The notes under the pieces are model-generated. The model searched no databases. It worked only from the letters and a program-made list of their open reading frames with translations, and had not been told where the DNA came from. This document shows, one piece after another, positions 1-8,043 of a stretch of 64,000 nucleotides of DNA. Position numbers and translations under genes: made by a program. Numbering within the stretch: position 1 is the stretch's first letter; each line of letters opens with the position of its first letter. Source of the DNA: Mycobacterium haemophilum DSM 44634 (GTDB lineage Bacteria > Actinomycetota > Actinomycetes > Mycobacteriales > Mycobacteriaceae); the NCBI RefSeq assembly GCF_000340435.2, contig NZ_CP011883.2, forward strand, positions 186,001-250,000, read 5' to 3'.

Positions 1-650
1 CCCCTTCGGTCGCGATTCGCACTGCCCACTTCGACAAGTGGGTGCGCCAGTACCTGGCCGTGCACGATGACGCCGTGGTGTTGCACGTCGGTTGTGGTTT
101 GGATGCCCGCGTGTATCGACTGGATCCCGCTGCGGGTGTGCGCTGGTATGACATCGATTACCCCGACGTCATTGAGTTGCGCCAACAGGTGTATCCCGCT
201 CGCACGAATTATTGGATGCTACCGGCTTCGGTAACAGACCCGTCCTGGCTGGCGGAGATACCGGCCGAGCATCCCGCTTTGCTCATCGCTGAGGGTCTGA
301 CGATGTATCTGACGCAAGATGACGGACTGGCGCTGTTGCGCCGCGTCGTCGATCGCTTCCCGTCGGGCGAACTGCAGTTCGACGCGTTCAACACGTTTGG
401 AATCCGCACCCAGGTGATCAACGCGGTGGTCCGCCGTTCCGGCGCCACGCTGCATTGGGGGATTGACGGGCCCGCTGACATCGTCGACACCGTTTCGGGA
501 GTGCGCCTGTTGGCGTGGGAATCGGTGTTCGACAGCGACACGTTTGACCTGGTGTCACCGCGGCTCCGGTGGCTGGGTAGAGCAATGACGGCAGTGCCGG
601 TGCTGCGGACCATGGCGCAGTATCACCGGTATGCGTTCGGGAAGGGTTGA
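1..650 (+). CDS. SAM-dependent methyltransferase, LCM family, 5'-truncated by the window edge
   Basis: The reading frame is open from base 3, so the gene starts outside the window and about 216 residues are visible. The motif HVGCGLDARVYRLD is the SAM-binding loop of the leucine carboxyl methyltransferase (LCM, TcmP-like) family, followed by an acidic strand (YDIDYPDV) and a LLIAEGLTMYL motif typical of the family. These enzymes methylate carboxyl or hydroxyl groups of small molecules; the substrate here is unknown. A GTG at 42 could be mistaken for the start but lies inside the conserved domain. It differs from the two complete LCM genes at 5943 and 6917, which share the FFD and QAVRT motifs upstream of the SAM loop. 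Confidence 0.85.
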   Translation, partial: PSVAIRTAHFDKWVRQYLAVHDDAVVLHVGCGLDARVYRLDPAAGVRWYDIDYPDVIELRQQVYPARTNYWMLPASVTDPSWLAEIPAEHPALLIAEGLTMYLTQDDGLALLRRVVDRFPSGELQFDAFNTFGIRTQVINAVVRRSGATLHWGIDGPADIVDTVSGVRLLAWESVFDSDTFDLVSPRLRWLGRAMTAVPVLRTMAQYHRYAFGKG

Positions 651-698
651 GCACAGACTGGTGTTGCACCAATCACCGCGTCTGAGGAGGTATCAACC

Positions 699-1079
699 AT
701 GGGTCACCGTCAAGTCCTAGAACCTAGCGCTGGACATCCCATCACCATCGAGCGGACAAAGGGACGGGTCCAGGTGCGCGTCAATGGCGAGCTCATTGCG
801 GACACGACTGCGGCATTGGTATTGCATGAGGCCACTTTGCCTGCAGTGCAATATATTCCGTTGAGCGACGTTGCCCAAGACCGGTTGTCCCGCACCGACA
901 CCGGCACTTACTGCCCGTTCAAAGGTGACGCCAGCTACTACAGCGTGACCACCGCCGCCGGTGACACTGTCGACGATGCAATCTGGACATATGAACAGCC
1001 GTATCCTGCAGTCGCAGTGATCGCCGGGCATGTCGCTTTCTACCCCAACAAGGCCGAAATAACCGTCCTGCCGCAATAA
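699..1079 (+). CDS. DUF427 domain protein (Rv0140-like)
   Basis: A 126-residue protein with the compact DUF427 fold signature: R-V-V/R-V-NGELIADT near the N-terminus, a central YIPLSDV segment, and TYCPFKGDASYYSV around residues 68-81, followed by W-YEQPYPA and HVAFYPNK. The family is widespread in actinobacteria and its biochemical role is not established. The start is supported by a strong GAGGAGG ribosome binding site about 9 bases before ATG 699. It lies 48 bases after the methyltransferase in the same direction and converges with the SnoaL-like gene. The match in length and content to H37Rv Rv0140 (126 residues) is from memory. Confidence 0.9.
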   Translation: MGHRQVLEPSAGHPITIERTKGRVQVRVNGELIADTTAALVLHEATLPAVQYIPLSDVAQDRLSRTDTGTYCPFKGDASYYSVTTAAGDTVDDAIWTYEQPYPAVAVIAGHVAFYPNKAEITVLPQ

Positions 1080-1085
1080 CCTCGA

Positions 1086-1469
1086 CTAGGAGAACGCTGC
1101 CGCCCACGAGCGGGTGTCGCTGTATTCGCGGATCGACACAATCAGTCCGTCGCGGGTGTCGAAGATGCAGACGAATGGGCTGTCGTACCGGACTCCGGGA
1201 GTGGTGCTGTTGACCAGTCCCTCAACGACCACGGTGTCGCCTTCGTTGACGCAGCGCCTCAGTTCGACGTTGATCTCGAAGATCTGTTTGCGCCGCTCGA
1301 TGGCGTGGCGCAGAGTCTGCTTGTCGAACGAATCGCGGGTGACGATGCTCCAGTAGGTGAAGTCATCGCTGAGCAACGCGAAGCCTTCGTCTAGATCCCC
1401 GCCCTCAGATAAACACTGTAGGTACATCCACGCCAGTTCGGCCTGCGGGTCGTCGAACGGCGTCGTCAC
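1086..1469 (-). CDS. SnoaL-like (NTF2 fold) protein, Rv0141c-like
   Basis: About 127 residues from GTG 1469, chosen because AGGA lies six bases upstream and the conserved protein begins here (VTTPFDDPQAELAWMYLQ). The frame is open further upstream to 1547, but that extension (TPNSSRSQIRQ...) looks noncoding. The pattern of an N-terminal helix, then FALLSDDFTYWSI, a charged helix and strands ending IVSIREYSDTRSW is that of the SnoaL/NTF2-like fold, which houses cyclases, isomerases and binding proteins. No catalytic assignment is possible. It is divergent from the HhH-GPD gene, with 88 bases between the two starts. Confidence 0.75.
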   Translation of the reverse strand: MTTPFDDPQAELAWMYLQCLSEGGDLDEGFALLSDDFTYWSIVTRDSFDKQTLRHAIERRKQIFEINVELRRCVNEGDTVVVEGLVNSTTPGVRYDSPFVCIFDTRDGLIVSIREYSDTRSWAAAFS

Positions 1470-1557
1470 ATCGCCATCCTGTCTCGGGAGACAGTTTGCG
1501 GTCAAACGTCCCTGCCGGATCTGTGATCTGCTGGAGTTTGGAGTCATTTGGAGTCAT

Positions 1558-2472
1558 ATGGTGAAGAGCGCACGTACTGTTACGTTCTCCGGGGTGGCCA
1601 GCTTCGGGCATACGTTGGCGCCACTGCGGCGGGGTCCTCGGGATCCGTGTTTTCAGGTCCCTGGTGACGGCACGATCTGGCGAACCAGCCGGCTGGCCAC
1701 CGGACCGGTCACGGCGCGGATCAGCCGCGCGGCCGCCAACGCCGTCCATTGCGCAGCGTGGGGCAGTGGTGCTGAGGAATTCGTCGAGATGCTGCCCGCG
1801 ATGCTCGGCGCCGACGACGATGCCTCGGATTTCGTGCCGCGCGACCCGACCGTCGCGGCGGCGCACCGACGGGTTCCGCATTTGCGCCTGGGCCGCACCG
1901 GGCAGGTGCTGGAAGCCCTCATCCCGGCGGTCATCGAGCAGCGGGTACCCGGCGCCGATGCGTTTCGATCCTGGCGTGTGCTGCTGACCAAGTACGGGAC
2001 GCCGCCGCCTGGCCCGGCCCCGGCCGGGATGCGGGTACCGCCGTCGGCGCAGGTGTGGCAAGGCATCCCGTCGTGGGAGTTTCACCGCGCCAACGTTGAC
2101 CCGAGGCGGGCTCAGACAGTGGTGAGCTGCGCACGCCGGGCGGCGTCGCTGGAACGATTGGTATCACGGCCGATGGCGCAGGCACGCGAAGCGTTGCAGT
2201 CGCTGCCGGGAGTCGGAGCCTGGACTGTCGCCGAGACCGCGCAACGGGCGTTCGGTGACGCCGACGCTGTGTCGGTGGGCGACTACCACATTCCGAAGAT
2301 GATCGGCTGGACGCTATTGGGTCGTCCGGTCGACGACGACGTCATGCTAGAGCTGCTGGAGCCGATGCGACCGCACCGCTACCGGGTAGTTCGGCTGCTG
2401 GAAGTCAGCGGACTGGCATACGAACCGCGCCGTGGGCCCCGGCTGCCGGTGCAGCAGATCCACTCGCTTTAG
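1558..2472 (+). CDS. HhH-GPD family DNA glycosylase-like protein (Rv0142-like)
   Basis: A 304-residue protein from ATG 1558; the frame is open upstream to 1357 but that part overlaps the divergent gene and is not conserved-looking. The C-terminal half holds the helix-hairpin-helix motif LQSLPGVGAWTVAETAQ followed by an Asp-containing VGDYHIPK segment. In AlkA-type 3-methyladenine glycosylases the equivalent Asp is catalytic, so base-excision repair of alkylated bases is the probable role. The N-terminal half lacks an obvious Ada/AraC domain. The start lies in a short duplicated stretch (GAGTCATTTG then GAGTCATATG). The fold assignment is confident; the substrate is inferred. Confidence 0.8.
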   Translation: MVKSARTVTFSGVASFGHTLAPLRRGPRDPCFQVPGDGTIWRTSRLATGPVTARISRAAANAVHCAAWGSGAEEFVEMLPAMLGADDDASDFVPRDPTVAAAHRRVPHLRLGRTGQVLEALIPAVIEQRVPGADAFRSWRVLLTKYGTPPPGPAPAGMRVPPSAQVWQGIPSWEFHRANVDPRRAQTVVSCARRAASLERLVSRPMAQAREALQSLPGVGAWTVAETAQRAFGDADAVSVGDYHIPKMIGWTLLGRPVDDDVMLELLEPMRPHRYRVVRLLEVSGLAYEPRRGPRLPVQQIHSL

Positions 2473-2538
2473 CCCGGCGACGATGCGGGCCGAATGGCCC
2501 GTTGAGGAGCTGGGCAATTCAGTTTTAGCCCGGCGACG
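2468..2538. repeat. 15-bp direct repeat at the end of the HhH-GPD gene
   Basis: TTTAGCCCGGCGACG occurs at 2468-2482, spanning the stop codon of the glycosylase gene, and again at 2524-2538 in the short convergent spacer before the end of the chloride channel gene. The spacer also has a GC-rich dyad (CCCCTGCGGCGCGGG). Probably a small local duplication; no function can be assigned. Confidence 0.5.
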
Positions 2539-2599
2539 CGCCCCTCCCCTGCGGCGCGGGTGCGTGCTTGTACGGTGACACGCCGAGCATGTCGTACAA

Positions 2600-4057
2600 C
2601 TACGCACGCTCACCGAGATCCGGTCCGGTGACCCGACGAGCGCGTTCGGCCGCCGCGGTCTCGCGGTTCAGCCGCTGGGCCTCGTAGATGGTGACGTTGG
2701 TACGTGACATCAGCAACGATGCGATGCCCACCGCCAGAATCGCTCCTGGCACGACCGAGAATGAGCCGGTCATCTCCGCGACCATGACCATGATGGCCAG
2801 CGGCGCACGGGAGACGCTGCCGAAGCATGTCATCATGCCGACCACGACAAATATCCCCGGAGCATCCGGTACTCCGGGCAGTCCGGACAATTCGCCGAGT
2901 CGCCAGATCGCAGCTCCGACGAAGGCCCCGATCACGATCCCGGGACCAAAGAGCCCGCCGGAGCCGCCGGTGCCGATCGACACCGAGGTGGCGACGATCT
3001 TGGCGATCGGGAGTACCACGACGAGCCACAATGGGATCGTCATTAGCGATCCGCGATCGGCGGCCAGCTGTGCCCAGCCATAACCACTGCTCAGGACCTG
3101 GGGCATCAGCAGTCCCAGCAGGCCGACCAGGAGTCCGCCCAGCGCGGGCTTGAGCACCAGCCCGCCGCGAAGCCGCTGAGTGATTGCCACCGACGCGTGG
3201 AAGATTCGGGCGTACAGGTAGCCGACTGCGGCCGCGACCAAACCGATCACCACAAACCACAGCAGGGGCCACGCTCTCTCGAAGCGATACTCGGCGTCGA
3301 TGTAGCCGAACAGTGGGTCGAATCCCACGATCGACCCGAGCACCGCGTACGCCATCCCCGAGGTAATGAACCCTGGGATCAGGCTGCGGTAGTCGAAGTC
3401 GTCGCGGTAGGCGATCGATGCCGCCAATACCGCACCGCCTAGCGGCGCGGCGAAGATCGCGCCGATGCCCGCGCCGATCCCCAGCGCCACCGCGATCCGG
3501 CCGTCCTCATCGGATAGGTCGAGTCGTCGGGTCAGCAACGAAGAGAAGCCAGCGGAGATTTGGGCCGTCGGGCCTTCGCGTCCAGCTGAACCTCCGGAGC
3601 CAATGGTGAGCGCGCTGGCCACCATCTTGACCAGTACCACCCGGCTGCGGATAGCACGCGGATCGCTGTGTACTGCCTCAATGGCTTCGTCGGTGCCGTG
3701 ACCGGTGGCTTCCGGCGCGAACCTGGCCACGATTAATGCCGACAGCAGCGCCCCGGCCGTGGTCACCAGCGGGATCGCCCATGGGCGTTCGAAGCCGGCG
3801 GAGCCGTGGCTGCCACCCTCGCCGACGGGCGTGGGGATGTGGTAGCCGGCCAGGTAGCCGAGCAGAAATTCTCCGGTGTATTTCAGCGCGAGGTAGAAGA
3901 CGACCGCTCCGAGGCCGGCGATGACACCGATCGCGGCGCCCAGCAGGAACCACTTGCGCAGGTAGCCCGAGTTCCTGATCGATGCGCCGAACCGTCCACC
4001 CGTGGCGGCGCGCCGGGACGCCGCCGGTTGCGGTTCATCCTGGGATGCCTCGCTCAC
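2600..4057 (-). CDS. ClC-family chloride channel/transporter (Rv0143c-like)
   Basis: A 485-residue polytopic membrane protein. GSGGSAGREGPTAQ (residues 153-166) is the ClC signature; E161 corresponds to the external gating glutamate. The usual GSGIP motif at the helix D start is replaced by a GHGTDEA segment, and by eye the position of the internal proton glutamate (E203 in E. coli ClC) is S214 within APLGGAVLAASIAYRDDF. On family knowledge, loss of that glutamate points to a passive chloride channel rather than a proton antiporter, but this is inference. A second conserved stretch, GTGGSGGLFGPGIVIGAF, forms the helix N region. It ends convergently with the HhH-GPD gene and is divergent from the pirin gene. 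Confidence 0.9.
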   Translation of the reverse strand: MSEASQDEPQPAASRRAATGGRFGASIRNSGYLRKWFLLGAAIGVIAGLGAVVFYLALKYTGEFLLGYLAGYHIPTPVGEGGSHGSAGFERPWAIPLVTTAGALLSALIVARFAPEATGHGTDEAIEAVHSDPRAIRSRVVLVKMVASALTIGSGGSAGREGPTAQISAGFSSLLTRRLDLSDEDGRIAVALGIGAGIGAIFAAPLGGAVLAASIAYRDDFDYRSLIPGFITSGMAYAVLGSIVGFDPLFGYIDAEYRFERAWPLLWFVVIGLVAAAVGYLYARIFHASVAITQRLRGGLVLKPALGGLLVGLLGLLMPQVLSSGYGWAQLAADRGSLMTIPLWLVVVLPIAKIVATSVSIGTGGSGGLFGPGIVIGAFVGAAIWRLGELSGLPGVPDAPGIFVVVGMMTCFGSVSRAPLAIMVMVAEMTGSFSVVPGAILAVGIASLLMSRTNVTIYEAQRLNRETAAAERARRVTGPDLGERA

Positions 4058-4236
4058 GGCGCTGGCCTGACCCGCGACCCCGGTAGGGGACTGCCGAGGG
4101 AGCCTGGAAGCACCACGCCATCTTATTCGGGCCCCGGCGGACCGACGCAGCCCGTCGAGACCACCAGCCCGGGGAATAATCGGACCGAAGTCCGGTTATA
4201 TGGCTAGCTCCCCTAAATCCATCTTTGGAGGTAAAG

Positions 4237-5223
4237 ATGCCCGCTGTCACTGCAGACACGCTGACTTTGCCGCGCATCCGCTCGGCCGGGCCCGCTGATA
4301 CCGAGCGGCCAGTCCGATTGATCACTACCGGCCCGCACGGCTATGAAGGTGAGGGCTTCCCGGTGGTCCGGGCGTTCGCGGGGGTCAGCAGCGCGGCGCT
4401 GGACCCCTTTGTGCATATGGATCAGATGGGTGAGGTTGAGTATCAGCCGGGCGAGCCTAAGGGCACCGATTGGCATCCGCATCGCGGCTTCGAAACGGTC
4501 ACCTACATGATCGACGGCACGTTCGCGCATCAGGATTCCCACGGCGGTGGCGGCGTGATCACGGACGGCGCGACGCAGTGGATGACGGCGGGTTCCGGCA
4601 TCCTGCACATCGAGACCCCGCCGGCTGAACTGGTCGAAAGCGGCGGCGTTTTCCACGGCGTTCAGCTATGGGTGAATCTGCCCCGCAAAGACAAGTTCAC
4701 GTTGCCTCGGTATCAGGCCATCGAAGCCAACGACGTTAAGTTGCTCTCTTCCCGGGACGGCGGTGCGTTGGTCCGGGTTATCGCCGGTGACATCGACGGC
4801 CACCGTGGCCCCGGTGTTACCCACACGCCGGTCACACTGGCGCATGCAACGATCCAAAATGGAGCTCGCGTCAACATTCCATGGCGGCGTGACTTCAATG
4901 CACTGGTGTACGTGTTGTCCGGCAGCGGGTGCCTTGGTCCGGTCGCTCACCCGATTAACCAGGGGCAGTTGGCCGTTCTCGGACCTGGCGATCGGATCAC
5001 CGTCGGCGCCAAGGCTGCCCAAAGCTCGTATCGCACAACGGATCTTGATGTGCTGATGCTGGGCGGACGGCCGATCCGTGAGCCGGTATTTCACTACGGA
5101 CCATTCGTGATGAGCTCTCGTGCTGAATTGATCGAGGCGCTTGCCGACCACCAGTCCGGCAAGTTCGGCAGCATTCCAGCTAACGCGTTGATGCCGTATG
5201 GCGGCGGCGGTGGCACACTTTAG
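4237..5223 (+). CDS. pirin family protein (larger, 328 residues)
   Basis: Bicupin protein of the pirin family. The N-terminal cupin carries WHPHRGFETVTYM and QWMTAGSGILHIE, which supply the three His and one Glu that bind iron in pirins; a pirin C-terminal domain follows. ATG 4237 has GGAGG six bases upstream; an in-frame TTG at 4225 is not needed. Pirins act as quercetin 2,3-dioxygenases or as redox-sensing cofactors; which applies here is unknown. The TetR gene starts 2 bases after its stop, so the two are almost certainly co-transcribed. From memory there is no pirin at this position in H37Rv; a separate shorter pirin lies at 51000-51725. Confidence 0.9.
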   Translation: MPAVTADTLTLPRIRSAGPADTERPVRLITTGPHGYEGEGFPVVRAFAGVSSAALDPFVHMDQMGEVEYQPGEPKGTDWHPHRGFETVTYMIDGTFAHQDSHGGGGVITDGATQWMTAGSGILHIETPPAELVESGGVFHGVQLWVNLPRKDKFTLPRYQAIEANDVKLLSSRDGGALVRVIAGDIDGHRGPGVTHTPVTLAHATIQNGARVNIPWRRDFNALVYVLSGSGCLGPVAHPINQGQLAVLGPGDRITVGAKAAQSSYRTTDLDVLMLGGRPIREPVFHYGPFVMSSRAELIEALADHQSGKFGSIPANALMPYGGGGGTL

Positions 5224-5225
5224 CA

Positions 5226-5861
5226 ATGCCGTCTAGGGTGAGTCGCAAACCAGGCCGTCCCCCAGCGGCGAAGGCCGACGAGACGCGCAAGCGCATTGTC
5301 CGCGTCGCTCGCGAAGTGTTCAGTGAACGTGGATACGACGGAGCGACGTTTCAGGCGATTGCGGTCCGCGCTGACCTGACCCGCCCCGCGATCAATCACT
5401 ACTTTTCCAGTAAGCGGGCGCTGTACCGCGAGGTGGTAGACCAAACCAACCAACTGGTTGTCGCGGCCAGCATCGACCAGGCTAAGCGGGAGACGACCCT
5501 GATCAGGCGGGTGTCGGTGCTGATCAACCTGGCGATGCAGGCGCATTCCGATAATCCGGCCGCGTCGGCGTTTCTCGTCACCAACGTGCTGGAATCACAG
5601 CGGCATCCGGAATTGAGCCACGCCGAAAACGATGCCGTGCGGCTTAGCCGGGACTTCCTGAGCTGGGCCGTCAAGGATGCCATCGAGTCCGGCGAGCTTG
5701 CCAGCGGTATCGATGCGTATTCACTGACTGAGACCCTGCTTGTGGTGCTGTGCGGCGTGGGGTTTTATGCCGGTTATTTGCGCAGCCCCAAAGAGATGGA
5801 GGCTGTCACCGAGACGTTGGGCCAGCTGCTGAGCGGCGCACTCTGGCAGCCCAACGCCTAG
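5226..5861 (+). CDS. TetR/AcrR family transcriptional regulator
   Basis: A 211-residue regulator. After a basic N-terminus (SRKPGRPPAAKADETRKRI) the helix-turn-helix is FQAIAVRADLTRPAINHYF, followed by SSKRALYREVV, the classical TetR pattern. The C-terminal ligand domain is unremarkable. The ATG sits 2 bases after the pirin stop, so the regulator is translated from the pirin transcript and probably controls it or the adjacent methyltransferases. It occupies the position of Rv0144 in H37Rv (from memory). A perfect hairpin directly follows the stop codon. Confidence 0.88.
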   Translation: MPSRVSRKPGRPPAAKADETRKRIVRVAREVFSERGYDGATFQAIAVRADLTRPAINHYFSSKRALYREVVDQTNQLVVAASIDQAKRETTLIRRVSVLINLAMQAHSDNPAASAFLVTNVLESQRHPELSHAENDAVRLSRDFLSWAVKDAIESGELASGIDAYSLTETLLVVLCGVGFYAGYLRSPKEMEAVTETLGQLLSGALWQPNA

Positions 5862-5879
5862 CGGGCGGGCTGGCCCGCT
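5860..5879 (+). terminator. GC-rich hairpin after the pirin-TetR operon
   Basis: AGCGGGC and GCCCGCT form perfect 7-bp arms around a 6-base loop, beginning inside the TAG stop codon. There is no T-tract, as is usual for mycobacterial terminators, so function is inferred from placement. Confidence 0.45.
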
Positions 5880-5909
5880 CGATAGTGATGTGAGGCACAA
5901 AGCATATAG

Positions 5910-5931
5910 GCTGCCTAACTTATTCGGTAGC
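5910..5931. promoter_or_regulatory. imperfect 22-bp dyad upstream of the methyltransferase gene
   Basis: GCTGCCTAACT followed by TATTCGGTAGC is an imperfect palindrome (7 of 11 positions symmetrical) 11 bases before ATG 5943. Size and placement suit a TetR-type operator, and the upstream TetR is the obvious candidate. It could equally overlap the promoter by chance; no confirmed motif was recognised. Confidence 0.3.
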
Positions 5932-5942
5932 ATGGTCGCGAC

Positions 5943-6902
5943 ATGACTGATCTCCACGACTCGCCGTCGTTGCGTAGCGCCGGTGACACCTGGGCCATTA
6001 CCGAAAGCGTGGGTGCCACCGCGTTGGGGGTCGCCGCCGCACGGGCGGTGGAAACGTTTGGCGCCAATCCGCTGATTCGTGACGAGTTCGCCCGCATCCT
6101 GGTGTCGTCGGCCGGTCGAGCGTGGGCCCGGCTAGCCGACGCGAATTTGGCCTGGCTGGACGGCGATGAGCACGGGCAACGGGTGCATCGGATTGGCTGT
6201 GACTACCAGGCGGTACGCACTCACTTCTTCGACGAGTACTTCGGCGCCGCCGTCGATGCCGGCATTCGGCAGGTGGTGATACTCGCGGCCGGGCTGGACG
6301 CCCGGGCGTACCGGCTGAGTTGGCCCCCCGGCACTGCGGTCTACGAGATTGACCAGCCCCAGGTGCTCGAATACAAGAGCGGAATTCTGCAATCACATGG
6401 TGCGGTGCCCACCGCCCGGCGCTGCCCGGTCCCGGTGGATCTGCGTGATGACTGGCCGGCGGCACTAGCCGCGGCCGGCTTCGACCGCTCCCAACCGACC
6501 GCATGGCTAGCCGAGGGCCTGCTGCCATACCTGCCCAGCGACGCTGCCGACCGGCTCTTCGAGATGGTCACCGCCCTTAGTGCACCGGGGAGTCAGATTG
6601 CTGTCGAGGCGTTCGGCTTGAATTCGACCGGCAACTCGCAGCGTTGGTTGCGCATACGAGACCGGCTCGGTCTGAACGTCAACGTCGCAGAGCTCATCTA
6701 CCACGAACCCGACCGGTCGGATGCCGCGCGGTGGCTGGCCGACCACGGCTGGCAGGTGCGTGGCGTAAACAACTGGGACGAGATGACCCGGCTTGGCCGG
6801 CCGATACCGGAAGACCTGGCCGACGAGGTCGTCCGCAGCACGCTGCTGCGAGCGCGTCTCGCCGGGCCATCCGACGAATCAGAATCCACCAGGACCTGTT
6901 AA
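5943..6902 (+). CDS. SAM-dependent methyltransferase, LCM family (Rv0145-like)
   Basis: A 319-residue enzyme. Family landmarks in order: GDTWAITESVGATALGVAAAR at the N-terminus, AVRTHFFDEYF, the SAM-binding loop VILAAGLDARAYRL, an acidic YEIDQPQVLEYK, and TAWLAEGLLPYL. It belongs to the large mycobacterial set of putative S-adenosyl-L-methionine-dependent methyltransferases related to leucine carboxyl methyltransferase; substrates are not established. It is followed after 14 bases by a second paralogue, so the two probably form an operon produced by tandem duplication. Confidence 0.92.
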   Translation: MTDLHDSPSLRSAGDTWAITESVGATALGVAAARAVETFGANPLIRDEFARILVSSAGRAWARLADANLAWLDGDEHGQRVHRIGCDYQAVRTHFFDEYFGAAVDAGIRQVVILAAGLDARAYRLSWPPGTAVYEIDQPQVLEYKSGILQSHGAVPTARRCPVPVDLRDDWPAALAAAGFDRSQPTAWLAEGLLPYLPSDAADRLFEMVTALSAPGSQIAVEAFGLNSTGNSQRWLRIRDRLGLNVNVAELIYHEPDRSDAARWLADHGWQVRGVNNWDEMTRLGRPIPEDLADEVVRSTLLRARLAGPSDESESTRTC

Positions 6903-6916
6903 GGCGGGAGCACGCG

Positions 6917-7858
6917 ATGAGCACACTGCGAACCCATGACGACACCTGGGACATCAAGACCAGCGTCGGCACTACCGCGGTGATGGTGGCCGCCGCCCGT
7001 GCCGTCGAAACCGATCGGCCCGACGCGCTGATCCGTGACCCCTACGCCAAACTGCTGGTGACCAACGCCGGTGCCGGCGTCTTGTGGGAAGCCATGCTTG
7101 ACCCGTCGATGGCGGCCAAGGTGGAAGCGATCGACGCCGAAGCCGCGGCCATGGTCGAGCACATGCGTAGCTACCAAGCGGTTCGGACGAATTTTTTCGA
7201 CACCTACTTCAACAACGCTGTCGCCGATGGAATCCGCCAGGTCGTGATCTTGGCGTCGGGACTGGATTCCCGCGCCTACCGGCTGGATTGGCCGACTGGG
7301 ACCACCGTGTACGAGATCGATCAGCCTAAGGTGTTGGCCTATAAGTCCACGACGTTGGCCGAAAACGGCGTGACACCCGCCGCCGATCGCCGTGAGGTGC
7401 CCATCGACTTGCGTCAGGACTGGCCGGCGGCGCTGCGAGCCGCGGGCTTTGACCCGTCAGCTCGAACGGCTTGGTTGGCCGAGGGGTTGCTGATGTACTT
7501 GCCTGCCGACGCCCAGGATGGGCTGTTCGCCCAAATCGGTGAGCTGAGCTCGGTAGGCAGCCGGCTTGCGGTCGAAACCTCGCCCCTGCACGGCGATGAG
7601 CGGCGCGAACAAATGCGGGCGCGGTTCAGGAAGGTGGCCGATGCGCTGGGCTTCGAGCAGGCCGTCGACGTGCAGGAGCTGATCTACCACGACGAAAATC
7701 GGGCGGTCGTCGCCGACTGGCTCAACCGCCACGGTTGGCGGGCCACCGCTCACCGCTCGCCAGACGAGATGCGCCGAGCGGGCCGCTGGGTCGATGGCTT
7801 GCCGATGGCCGACGACAAGGATGCGTTTGCCGAGTTTGTGACCGCTGAGCGGTTGTAA
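6917..7858 (+). CDS. SAM-dependent methyltransferase, LCM family (Rv0146-like)
   Basis: A 313-residue paralogue of the preceding gene with the same ordered motifs: THDDTWDIKTSVGTTAVMVA, QAVRTNFFDTYF, VILASGLDSRAYRLDWP, YEIDQPKVLAYK and TAWLAEGLLMYL. ATG 6917 is chosen, with AAGGCGGGAG just upstream; the frame is open back to 6644 but that part lies inside the upstream gene. By memory it is very close to H37Rv Rv0146, though with clear substitutions. Substrate unknown. Confidence 0.92.
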   Translation: MSTLRTHDDTWDIKTSVGTTAVMVAAARAVETDRPDALIRDPYAKLLVTNAGAGVLWEAMLDPSMAAKVEAIDAEAAAMVEHMRSYQAVRTNFFDTYFNNAVADGIRQVVILASGLDSRAYRLDWPTGTTVYEIDQPKVLAYKSTTLAENGVTPAADRREVPIDLRQDWPAALRAAGFDPSARTAWLAEGLLMYLPADAQDGLFAQIGELSSVGSRLAVETSPLHGDERREQMRARFRKVADALGFEQAVDVQELIYHDENRAVVADWLNRHGWRATAHRSPDEMRRAGRWVDGLPMADDKDAFAEFVTAERL

Positions 7859-7907
7859 TGGCGCGCACCGCCGATCCGCGGGTCAGCGCCGCGCCGGTGG
7901 ACTCCCA

Positions 7908-7947
7908 GCCCGACCAGTCGGGCCGCTAAAGATCCGGGCTGGATCTT
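7908..7947 (+). terminator. tandem hairpins after the methyltransferase pair
   Basis: Two adjacent dyads: GCCCGA/TCGGGC around CCAG (7908-7923), then AAGATCC/GGATCTT with a 5-base loop (7929-7947). They lie 50-90 bases after the stop and before the aldehyde dehydrogenase start, so they may terminate the methyltransferase transcript or structure the next leader. Confidence 0.4.
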
Positions 7948-8043
7948 CCTACTGCTGGCCCAACCAGGTGATTAGGATCGCGGTTAGCACCGATGAGCGC
8001 TATCGCGGAGGGCGGTAGGCAGCTGCGGGAAGGAAGAACCCTA

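Noticed and set aside
1405..2085. 226-residue minus-strand frame opposite the HhH-GPD gene
   Set aside because: Arg-rich shadow; the plus strand carries the glycosylase motif.
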